Assembly (NCBI GenBank): GCA_946222725.1
Contig: CAMIHT010000035.1
Location: 1 to 10,963, forward strand
DNA: 10,963 nucleotides
Direction: 5' to 3'
From: Actinotignum schaalii
Lineage (GTDB): Bacteria; Actinomycetota; Actinomycetes; Actinomycetales; Actinomycetaceae
In this document: positions 1 through 4,778 of the stretch, piece by piece
Position numbering within the stretch: the stretch's first letter is position 1
How the letters are laid out: every line of letters begins with the position of its first letter
Made by a program: the position numbers and the translations under genes
The notes under the pieces: model-generated
The model's input: only the letters and a program-made list of their open reading frames with translations
What the model was told of the DNA's origin: nothing
Databases searched by the model: none

Positions 1-15
1 GGGCAGAGCGTGGGC

Positions 16-21
16 TAGAGT
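16..21 (+). promoter_or_regulatory. -10 box (TAGAGT) for a leaderless start at 28
   Basis: TAGAGT matches TANNNT and ends six bases before the ATG at 28, so transcription would begin at or next to the A of the start codon. The -35 region would lie outside the window. Inferred from spacing and from absence of a ribosome-binding site. Confidence 0.45.
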
Positions 22-27
22 AGCCCC

Positions 28-342
28 ATGTCAACACCCGAGAAACCGGATCTACCAGAGAAGTTCGAGCTGCCGGAACAGCCGGAACAGCCGGAACAGC
101 CGGAGACGCAGGTAGAAGCCGTTCCCCTTGATGCCGCCCAGGCGGAGGAGATTCAGCGCATAGCGCGCCGGCGTATGATCGCCGCCGCGATTGTGGGAGT
201 CATTCTGCTGATTATCATGTTCTTCGCCGGTCGCGCCCTGCGCCAGCACCTGAGTGCACCCTCGACCGGAGCGGGCGAATCGGTGGCTGTGATAGTGACG
301 GGCGGCGCTCACGGTCTGGAGTGGCAGAGCGCACACCTCTGA
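28..342 (+). CDS. Small single-pass membrane protein with Pro/Glu-repeat N-terminus, function unknown
   Basis: A 104-residue protein I do not recognise. Residues 1-30 are rich in Pro and Glu and contain the run PEQPEQPEQPE (about 16-26). An acidic stretch follows, then a basic patch RRR at 47-49 and one hydrophobic membrane segment at about 50-67. The C-terminal 35 residues are Gly/Ala/Ser-rich without a recognisable domain. The RRR patch before the helix suggests the acidic repeat tail is cytoplasmic, although R69 and R72 lie on the other side, so topology is uncertain. No Shine-Dalgarno is seen; instead TAGAGT at 16-21 sits six bases before the ATG, which fits a leaderless transcript. The stop lies just before the -35 box of the tRNA promoter. 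The reading frame is supported by amino-acid composition and the clean membrane segment, not by homology. Confidence 0.7.
   Translation: MSTPEKPDLPEKFELPEQPEQPEQPETQVEAVPLDAAQAEEIQRIARRRMIAAAIVGVILLIIMFFAGRALRQHLSAPSTGAGESVAVIVTGGAHGLEWQSAHL
73..104 (+). repeat. 9-bp in-frame tandem repeat (CCGGAACAG)
   Basis: Three exact copies of CCGGAACAG (73-81, 82-90, 91-99) plus a partial fourth copy (CCGGA, 100-104). The unit is three codons long and encodes the Pro-Glu-Gln repeats of the N-terminal tail, so copy-number change by slippage would keep the frame. Confidence 0.9.
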
Positions 343-344
343 AG

Positions 345-373
345 TTGCTTCGTGTCCCGCCATTGACTATTAT
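345..373 (+). promoter_or_regulatory. Promoter of tRNA-Asn
   Basis: A -35 box TTGCTT (345-350) and a -10 box TATTAT (368-373) are separated by 17 bp. Initiation would fall near 380, giving a leader of about 10 bases before the tRNA at 390. A second TTGACT at 363-368 has no good -10 at the right distance. Confidence 0.6.
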
Positions 374-389
374 CTTTTCTGTTGCAAAT

Positions 390-461
390 TCCCGCATAGC
401 TCAATGGCAGAGCATTCGACTGTTAATCGAACGGTTGCTGGTTCGAGTCCAGCTGCGGGAG
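390..461 (+). tRNA. tRNA-Asn (anticodon GTT)
   Basis: All arms fold by hand. The acceptor stem is 390-396 with 454-460 (7 of 7 pairs). The D stem is 399-402 with 410-413. The anticodon stem is 415-419 with 427-431, with loop CTGTTAA and anticodon GTT at 422-424. The variable loop is 432-436 (5 nt). The T stem is 437-441 with 449-453, with loop TTCGAGT. The discriminator base is G461, and CCA is not encoded in the gene. The 72-nt total is normal for an Asn tRNA. It delivers asparagine at AAC/AAU codons. It has its own promoter upstream and terminator downstream, so it is a monocistronic unit. Confidence 0.97.
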
Positions 462-466
462 CGAAC

Positions 467-498
467 GAACGGCGGTGAGCGTAGGCTTGCCGCCGTTC
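467..498 (+). terminator. Hairpin terminator after tRNA-Asn
   Basis: A 14-bp stem pairs 467-480 with 485-498 around a GTAG loop. It contains two G-T wobbles (476/489 and 477/488) and a perfect outer 9-bp GAACGGCGG/CCGCCGTTC. A weak T-containing tail (TGCTCTGT) follows. Position, strength and the short loop fit an intrinsic terminator for the tRNA unit, although the U-tract is poor, as is common in high-GC actinobacteria. Confidence 0.75.
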
Positions 499-564
499 TG
501 CTCTGTCCGGCACTCGCGGCGCGGGGCAACATAAGTGTGAAGAATCTTACCAAAGGAGCTCGCT

Positions 565-1077
565 ATGGCATACCGGGAGATTCGCGTGGTGGGGGACCCG
601 GTCCTGCGCACCCCCTGCGATCCGATTCGGGAGATCACCCCGGGCATCGTGCGCCTGGTCGAAGACCTGCTTGAAAACGTGAACGACGACGCCCGGGCGG
701 GCCTAGCAGCCAACCAAATCGGGGTCTCCCTGCGCGCCTTCTCCTGGCATATCGACGGGGAGATCGATTACATTCTCAACCCCGTGATTGTGGCGCTTTC
801 CGAAGATGAATACCAGGACGGTGAGGAAGGCTGCCTGTCCGTCCCGGACCTGTACTACCCGACTAAGCGGGCGTGGTATGCCCGCGCTGAAGGTATTGAC
901 CTGGACGGCAAGAAGAAAATTGTGGAAGGGGAGGGTCTCCTCGGGCGCTGCATCCAGCACGAATGCGATCACCTGGATGGCCACCTCTACCTCGACCGCC
1001 TGGAGCGGGAGGTCCGTAAACAAGCGATGCGCGATATTCGCCAGCTGCGCGTCTCTTCTGCGCTACAATCGCTCTAG
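565..1077 (+). CDS. def: Peptide deformylase
   Basis: This cytoplasmic metallo-enzyme removes the formyl group from the N-terminal formyl-methionine of new proteins, before methionine aminopeptidase acts. The 170 residues match the family's usual length. All three signature motifs are present in order. Motif 1 is GLAANQ at 46-51. Motif 2 is EGCLS at 88-92, with C90 as a metal ligand. Motif 3 is HECDH at 132-136, with H132 and H136 as metal ligands and E133 catalytic. The start region [15 protein letters not shown] is typical for deformylases. The ATG is preceded by an AAAGGAG ribosome site at suitable spacing. The gene follows the tRNA-Asn terminator. The DUF3145 gene lies 55 bp downstream on the same strand, so the two are probably cotranscribed. 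No convincing separate promoter was found between 499 and 564. The first Gly of the common GxGLAA motif is replaced (ARAGLAA), a tolerated variation. Confidence 0.96.
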   Translation: MAYREIRVVGDPVLRTPCDPIREITPGIVRLVEDLLENVNDDARAGLAANQIGVSLRAFSWHIDGEIDYILNPVIVALSEDEYQDGEEGCLSVPDLYYPTKRAWYARAEGIDLDGKKKIVEGEGLLGRCIQHECDHLDGHLYLDRLEREVRKQAMRDIRQLRVSSALQSL

Positions 1078-1090
1078 TAGCCCCTCCGCG

Positions 1091-1115
1091 TGGGTAGCAC
1101 GGGGAAAGCCACCCA
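1091..1115 (+). other. Intercistronic hairpin before the DUF3145 ribosome site
   Basis: TGGGTAGC (1091-1098) pairs with GCCACCCA (1108-1115) with one A/C mismatch, around a 9-nt loop. It ends five bases before the AGGAGG ribosome site (1121-1126). There is no T-run, so it is unlikely to be a terminator. It may stabilise or tune the downstream message. Structure is seen; function is inferred. Confidence 0.4.
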
Positions 1116-1132
1116 AGCGCAGGAGGAATGCT

Positions 1133-1639
1133 ATGGCACACAAATACGCCACTCGCGGCGTCATATTCATTCACTCTGTTATGCCGGCCGTTCAACCTCA
1201 CGTTGAATGGGCGGTGACAAGCGTGCTCGGATACGAACCGCATTTTGAGTGGACCAAGCAACCCGCCGCCCCGCATATGAATCGGGCAGAAGCCTCGTGG
1301 ACGGGGGAAGTGGGGACTGGCGCCATACTCGCCTCCGCACTCAACGGCTGGGAACACTTACGTTTTGAAATCACCGAGGATGCCAGCCCGGTATCCGAAG
1401 GAGGCCGCTGGTCCGCCACCCCCGGCCTCGGTATTTTCTACGCCCAAACAGATCTCACCGGCAATGTGGTCATCCCCGAAAACCGGGTGCGGGCCGCGCT
1501 GGAAAACGCGGGGAACAACGCCGCAGAAATGCGCCGGCTCCTCGATATTGCCCTCGGCCAAGCCTGGGATGATGAGCTCGAACCCTTCCGCTATGCAGGC
1601 GCGGGCGCACCGGTGCGTTGGCTGCACCGGGTGGGCTAA
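1133..1639 (+). CDS. DUF3145 family protein, function unknown
   Basis: The 168 residues match the actinobacterial DUF3145 family over the whole length as I remember it. Recognisable blocks are TRGVIFIHS (7-15), HVEWAVTSVLG (23-33), WTKQPAAP (40-47), LRFE (76-79), PGLGIF (97-102), IPENRVRAAL (114-123) and the strongly conserved C-terminal block WDDELEPFRY (145-154) followed by APVRWLH (159-165). No signal peptide or membrane segment is visible, so it is probably cytoplasmic. No function is established for the family. The start is fixed by AGGAGG at 1121-1126, six bases before the ATG. The ATG at 1128 is out of frame. It follows def by 55 bp, suggesting cotranscription, and converges on the gene at 1708-2097. 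Confidence 0.93.
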   Translation: MAHKYATRGVIFIHSVMPAVQPHVEWAVTSVLGYEPHFEWTKQPAAPHMNRAEASWTGEVGTGAILASALNGWEHLRFEITEDASPVSEGGRWSATPGLGIFYAQTDLTGNVVIPENRVRAALENAGNNAAEMRRLLDIALGQAWDDELEPFRYAGAGAPVRWLHRVG

Positions 1640-1665
1640 AGCCTGAGAAATGGCGGGCTAAAGCC
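1633..1665 (+). repeat. 11-bp direct repeat (GGGCTAAAGCC) at the end of the DUF3145 gene
   Basis: Two exact copies occur at 1633-1643 and 1655-1665, one helical-turn pair (22 bp) apart. Each copy is itself partly self-complementary (GGC-TAAA-GCC). The first copy includes the DUF3145 stop codon; the second lies in the 68-bp gap between convergent genes. It may be a local duplication or part of a weak terminator; no U-run follows. Confidence 0.6.
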
Positions 1666-1707
1666 GGCGCGCTCCTAGGACATACACGCACCCGCCGCAT
1701 GCGCACG

Positions 1708-2097
1708 CTACAACCCGAGGGCAGCCCGCAAATCCTCCGCGGAAAGCGGGGCATTTTCATCCTGCTCCTCCGGCTTCTCAGGGTTAGGCCCCGCAGCATC
1801 CGAGCTTGTGGCAGCGGGAGTGGGGCGGGCCGCAGCTGCGCCGTCGTGCTGAGAAGAAGAGGTGGTGATACTGAGGTCCGCGCCCGGGCAGCTGAGCCGC
1901 ACCAAATCCCCGAGGGTGCGCGCCGCGCAGATTTCGCTATCGGGTACCACCACGCCGCTGGCGTCTTCCAGCGTGACCGCAATAGCCCAGCGTGTCACGC
2001 TATCCACGCGGCTCAGCTCGAAACTCGCGGTGGCATCCGGGTAGCCTTCGCGCTCCAGAACATCCGCGCCCAGCGACATGAGTTGCGCTACCTCCAT
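1708..2097 (-). CDS. ACP-like (phosphopantetheine-attachment-like) small protein with acidic C-terminal tail
   Basis: A 129-residue protein not assigned by name. Residues 32-68 (from DSVTRW to GDLVRL) align without gaps to acyl carrier proteins as I recall them. DSV replaces the usual DSL, the helix-2 LED replaces LEE, VPD replaces IPD, and TLGDLV replaces TVGDVV. S33 sits where the 4'-phosphopantetheine serine lies. Residues 1-31 could supply helix 1 and the loop before it (TASFELSRVDS resembling NASFxxLGxDS). Residues 76-110 form a Ser/Ala/Pro-rich linker, and the end is acidic and helical (EEQDENAPLSAEDLRAALGL). The ATG has GGGAGG seven bases upstream on this strand. The gene is divergent from the TPR gene (34-bp gap) and convergent with DUF3145. 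No fatty-acid or peptide-synthesis gene is nearby. The ACP resemblance is by eye; real modification is unproven. Confidence 0.7.
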   Translation of the reverse strand: MEVAQLMSLGADVLEREGYPDATASFELSRVDSVTRWAIAVTLEDASGVVVPDSEICAARTLGDLVRLSCPGADLSITTSSSQHDGAAAARPTPAATSSDAAGPNPEKPEEQDENAPLSAEDLRAALGL

Positions 2098-2119
2098 CGC
2101 ACGACCTCCCTATTTTCGG

Positions 2120-2125
2120 TACGCT
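2120..2125 (+). promoter_or_regulatory. -10 box (TACGCT) for a probable leaderless start at 2132
   Basis: TACGCT fits TANNNT and ends six bases before the ATG. No Shine-Dalgarno precedes the gene. No convincing -35 box is seen at 17-18 bp. A competing TATTTT lies at 2111-2116. Confidence 0.35.
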
Positions 2126-2131
2126 CGCATC

Positions 2132-2746
2132 ATGGCATTCCTCGATTTGATGCAGCAACTCTTCCAGCATACCCGGGCTCCGGAAGCCGGTACCGCCACC
2201 GCGCAGGCGCTGCGTGATCGGCTTGCTGAAGACCCGAACGACGTCGAGGCTTTCACCCAGCTCGTCACCCTGGCACGCGAGGCCGAAGGCGAACTTCCGC
2301 CCGCGGATCCGCTCACCGCGGAGCTCACCGGAACCGGAAGCATTCTTTCCGCGGACCTGGCGATCTACGCTCTCGCCGAAGAACTCTCTAGCTCACCGGC
2401 CTCCTGGTACCCGCAGCTGCATATGGCTCGCCTCGCGGTGGAGTCCGACCCCGAGCGAGCCCTGCGGCTTCTCACCACCGCCACAGATCGCAATCCGGAC
2501 GGGCGTATCCTCGCCCGGGCCATGGCGATTTTGCGCGAGGCCGGCCACCCCGATCAGGCACTCAGTTTGGGACTGGCCCATTGGGACCCGGCCACCCATA
2601 GTTTCGAGGCTGGGGAAGCACTGGTACGTACCGCGCTGGCGGCCGGGCGCACCAATGAAGCCCGCGCGTACCTGCGGGAAATGGAGCCCTATGCCAGTGC
2701 AGCGGAGCTCGCGGAGTTGCGCGAGGCTGCGCGCGCGGCGGAGTAA
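2132..2746 (+). CDS. TPR-like helical repeat protein, function unknown
   Basis: 204 residues, almost entirely alpha-helical and Ala/Leu/Glu-rich. The pattern resembles degenerate tetratricopeptide repeats: LAEDPNDVEAFTQLV (31-45), YPQLHMARLAVESDP (93-107) followed by RALRLLTTATDRNPD (109-123), RAMAILREAGHPDQALSLG (129-147) and EALVRTALAAGRTNEARAYL (162-181). The DP and NP turns after helices are typical of TPR units. There is no signal peptide or membrane segment, so it is probably a cytoplasmic scaffold or adaptor. The ATG at 2132 was chosen over the in-frame upstream ATG at 2078. The longer version would overlap the divergent gene's start, while 2132 has a -10 box at leaderless spacing. The YciO gene follows after 46 bp with its own likely promoter. 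Confidence 0.8.
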   Translation: MAFLDLMQQLFQHTRAPEAGTATAQALRDRLAEDPNDVEAFTQLVTLAREAEGELPPADPLTAELTGTGSILSADLAIYALAEELSSSPASWYPQLHMARLAVESDPERALRLLTTATDRNPDGRILARAMAILREAGHPDQALSLGLAHWDPATHSFEAGEALVRTALAAGRTNEARAYLREMEPYASAAELAELREAARAAE

Positions 2747-2779
2747 GGCTGCGCGGCTTCTTCCTGTGGCAGCCTCGAC

Positions 2780-2785
2780 TAGACT
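2780..2785 (+). promoter_or_regulatory. -10 box (TAGACT) for a probable leaderless yciO transcript
   Basis: TAGACT ends seven bases before the ATG at 2793, and there is no ribosome-binding site. A weak TTCTTC (2758-2763) lies 16 bp upstream as a possible -35. The layout matches the starts at 28 and 2132. Confidence 0.45.
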
Positions 2786-2792
2786 AGTTGCT

Positions 2793-3407
2793 ATGGCTAC
2801 CTTCATTGATATTCATCCTGAGGATCCGCAACCGCGGCTCGTCACCAAAGTGGTGGATCGGCTCCGGCGCGGTGAGGTGGTGGCCCTGCCCACCGATTCC
2901 GGTTACGCCATTGTGTGCCAGATGGGTAATAAGGAGGGCCTGGAGCGAATTCGCACCATCCGGCAGGTCGGGGATAAACATCATTTCACCCTGCTGTGCC
3001 ACGATTTCGCGCAGCTCGGGCAGCTCGTTATCGTAGATAATCCCGATTTTCGGCTCATCAAAAGCCTCACGCCCGGACCCTACACTTTCATTCTCAAGGG
3101 CACCAAAGAAGTGCCGCGCATGACCCTCAACCCGAAGAAACACACGGTGGGCGTGCGCATCCCCGACCACCGCATCACCCAGGCGGTGGTCACGGAAATG
3201 GGCGAACCGCTGCTCTCCTCCACGCTTATTCTTCCCGGCGCGGAAGAACCCCTCGAAGAAGGTTGGATTGTGGAAGATGAACTGGGGCATGCCCTGGATG
3301 TAGTGGTGAACGGGCCCGTGGGGCGCGGCCCCACCACCGTACTTGACCTAGTAACCAACGAAATTGCGAGACAAGGAGCAGGCGATACCGCCGGACTTAA
3401 CCTGTGA
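2793..3407 (+). CDS. yciO: YciO-type protein of the Sua5/YciO/YrdC (TsaC) superfamily
   Basis: 204 residues, close to E. coli YciO in length and in sequence as I remember it. Shared blocks are FIDIHPEDPQPRLV (4-17), PTDSGYAI (33-40), RIRTIRQ (52-58), HFTLLCHD (64-71), TPGPYTFILKGTKEVPR (93-109), VGVRIPD (119-125), PLLSSTLILPG (139-149) and GPTTVLDL (179-186). The superfamily fold binds ATP and RNA. TsaC/Sua5 members make threonylcarbamoyl-AMP for tRNA t6A37 formation. The HP(E/D)(D/N)PQ start and the KEVPR block mark the YciO branch, whose role in t6A is weaker or uncertain. The ATG at 2793 begins exactly at the conserved N-terminus, so longer upstream in-frame readings are rejected. The HAD gene starts inside its stop codon, indicating an operon. 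Confidence 0.93.
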   Translation: MATFIDIHPEDPQPRLVTKVVDRLRRGEVVALPTDSGYAIVCQMGNKEGLERIRTIRQVGDKHHFTLLCHDFAQLGQLVIVDNPDFRLIKSLTPGPYTFILKGTKEVPRMTLNPKKHTVGVRIPDHRITQAVVTEMGEPLLSSTLILPGAEEPLEEGWIVEDELGHALDVVVNGPVGRGPTTVLDLVTNEIARQGAGDTAGLNL

Positions 3408-4066
3408 ACCCCATCCTTATTGATCTGGACGGAACTTTCCACGATTCCGCCGCCATCGTCAAAAAAACTTTCCGGGCTACCCTGCGCGAAGAAATGGGGG
3501 AGGACCGCCCCGAAGAGTTCTTCGTGCAGTTCATCGGCCCGCCGCTCATCGATACCTTCACGAAGCTCGGCGCAGCCGACCCGGTGGAGATGGTGCGCCG
3601 CTACCGGATGCGTTACGAACAGCGCATGCTCGACACCCCGATTTTCCCGGGGATGCGCGAATTGGTAGAGGAACTGGATGCGGCCGGGGTGCCGCTGGCC
3701 ATTGCGACGTCGAAAAACGAAAAGAATGCCCGCGCGATTCTGGAACACCAGGGCGTAGCGCAGCACTTCCGCTATATTGCCGGGGATCCCGAAGACATTC
3801 CCGGGTACGGGAAAGCTGAGGTAGTGGGGGCGGCGCTGCGCGAATTGCGAGCGCGGGGCGTTGATACCTCGCGGGCCCTCATGGTGGGGGATCGTATTCA
3901 CGATGTCGAGGGCGCAGGCCAGCACGGCCTTCCCACGGTGCTCGTGGAGTGGGGGACCGCTCCGCGTTCCGAATGGGAGCTGGCCTGGCGGCACGTGGGA
4001 ACCGCGCGCGAGCTCGGTGAGATCCTGTGGGATTTCGCCGGGGTGGAGCGGTCACAATCCCATTAA
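3404..4066 (+). CDS. HAD-superfamily hydrolase, phosphoglycolate-phosphatase-like
   Basis: A 220-residue haloacid-dehalogenase phosphatase. Motif I is DLDGT at 7-11 (nucleophile D7, acid/base D9). A helical cap (about residues 15-80) follows, as in Gph/PGMB-type enzymes. Motif II is ATSKN (101-105), motif III is K137 in GYGKAE, and motif IV is GDRIHD (162-167). All catalytic positions are present. The likely reaction is Mg-dependent hydrolysis of a small phosphoester in the cytoplasm; substrate cannot be read from sequence. The start is GTG at 3404, overlapping the yciO stop as GTGA with no ribosome site close by, so translation is probably coupled to yciO. The usual first strand (hhhDxDGT) begins directly after this start, supporting it. 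It ends at TAA 4064-4066, inside a 21-bp-periodic stretch. Confidence 0.9.
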   Translation: MNPILIDLDGTFHDSAAIVKKTFRATLREEMGEDRPEEFFVQFIGPPLIDTFTKLGAADPVEMVRRYRMRYEQRMLDTPIFPGMRELVEELDAAGVPLAIATSKNEKNARAILEHQGVAQHFRYIAGDPEDIPGYGKAEVVGAALRELRARGVDTSRALMVGDRIHDVEGAGQHGLPTVLVEWGTAPRSEWELAWRHVGTARELGEILWDFAGVERSQSH

Positions 4067-4124
4067 CACCGGCCACGGGCATATTAACAAGGGTTACAGT
4101 TACATCACCTCGGGATACAATTTG
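4062..4124 (+). repeat. Degenerate 21-bp tandem periodicity
   Basis: Three 21-bp units (4062-4082, 4083-4103, 4104-4124) agree at about 13 of 21 positions between neighbours. The first two share the exact word ATTAACA at the same phase (4062-4068 and 4083-4089). A perfect GTTACA doublet lies at 4093-4104. The first unit contains the HAD stop codon. Read in the +1 frame relative to the HAD gene, the units spell heptapeptides of pattern I-x-x-G-x-x-x. Confidence 0.5.
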
Positions 4125-4132
4125 GTTAAGAT

Positions 4133-4161
4133 GTGACGAGGGTGGTTCGCGACCGTATACA
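4133..4161 (+). promoter_or_regulatory. Possible promoter for the four-helix membrane protein
   Basis: GTGACG (4133-4138) and TATACA (4156-4161) are 17 bp apart, giving a start near 4168 and a leader of about 75 nt. A second candidate -10 (TAGACT, 4179-4184) lacks a good -35. The 175-bp region is A/T-richer than its surroundings. Confidence 0.4.
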
Positions 4162-4209
4162 TCCATCTGAAGCGTCGTTAGACTCAAAAATAAGATCGTC
4201 ACCGCGGCG

Positions 4210-4228
4210 GTTGATTATATGACTCAAC
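4210..4228 (+). promoter_or_regulatory. Small inverted repeat next to the ribosome site of the gene at 4242
   Basis: GTTGA (4210-4214) and TCAAC (4224-4228) are separated by 9 A/T-rich bases and directly abut the GGAGGG ribosome site (4229-4234), seven bases before the ATG. This could be an operator or a short leader hairpin. With only five pairs it may be chance. Confidence 0.25.
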
Positions 4229-4241
4229 GGAGGGATCTTAT

Positions 4242-4709
4242 ATGAACGCTTATACGTCTGGAAAAATTGCGGCGGGAGCCGCGGTTCTGGGTGCTTTTCT
4301 TGGCTATCCGCTTCTCTACATCAACGGCATGGAAATGTTGCAATGGGCCCCAGAATTTAGCCTTGCTATCTGGACCTGTACCTGTTTTGGGATGCTCTGG
4401 GTTGCGCTCGGCCAGGTTTATTTCCTGGGGGTCTACCAGTGGTTTGGATTGCTGGAACAACCCCGGCGCTCGGCACCGGCGTGGCTGCGCCCCACCATGC
4501 AGGTCATCCCGGTGGCCGCGGCCGCCCTCGGAGTAATCCTCCTGGTCTTCCTCATTATTAAAGATGCCGGGCACCCGAGCATTCTGATTCTTATGGCAGC
4601 CCTGTGGGTGCTCAGCCTGGGCGCCAGCGCGGTAGCGCGGCTCATGGCCGGGTATCTTGCCGGCCGGGAAATCCCGGCGGAGGAGAAGCTCGCGGTCCCG
4701 GTCGCTTAG
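4242..4709 (+). CDS. Four-helix integral membrane protein, function unknown
   Basis: 155 residues with four predicted membrane segments at about 9-27, 39-66 (long), 87-106 and 112-137. A basic loop (EQPRRSAPAWLRP, 72-84) lies between helices 2 and 3 and would be cytoplasmic by the positive-inside rule, which also puts both termini inside. The N-terminus has no cleavable signal. The C-terminal tail is charged (GREIPAEEKL, 141-150). I do not recognise a family. The start has a clear GGAGGG ribosome site. It is monocistronic: it is separated by 175 bp from the HAD gene and converges on the ABC operon. The nearby exporter is on the other strand, so there is no operon-based hint of partnership. 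Confidence 0.8.
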   Translation: MNAYTSGKIAAGAAVLGAFLGYPLLYINGMEMLQWAPEFSLAIWTCTCFGMLWVALGQVYFLGVYQWFGLLEQPRRSAPAWLRPTMQVIPVAAAALGVILLVFLIIKDAGHPSILILMAALWVLSLGASAVARLMAGYLAGREIPAEEKLAVPVA

Positions 4710-4778
4710 GCCCGCAGGTCTCAGGCTCGCGGTTAGCTTGGCGCACCACCGCTAGCATAGGCTCACACCGCCGGCAGC

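Noticed and set aside
1618..2217. 199-codon + frame over the ACP-like gene
   Set aside because: Very Arg-rich shadow frame. The minus-strand frame has a good ribosome site and an ACP-like pattern. I keep some doubt because neither is confirmed by homology search.
2214..2792. Upstream in-frame extension of yciO to 2214
   Set aside because: It would overlap the TPR gene, and the conserved YciO N-terminus begins exactly at the ATG at 2793.
3080..3994. 304-codon minus frame over yciO and the HAD gene
   Set aside because: Crosses two well-supported genes in antisense and shows no domain.
4729..4752. GCGGT/ACCGC pair between the convergent membrane-protein gene and ABC operon as a terminator
   Set aside because: Five pairs with a 14-nt loop and no T-run; too weak to call.
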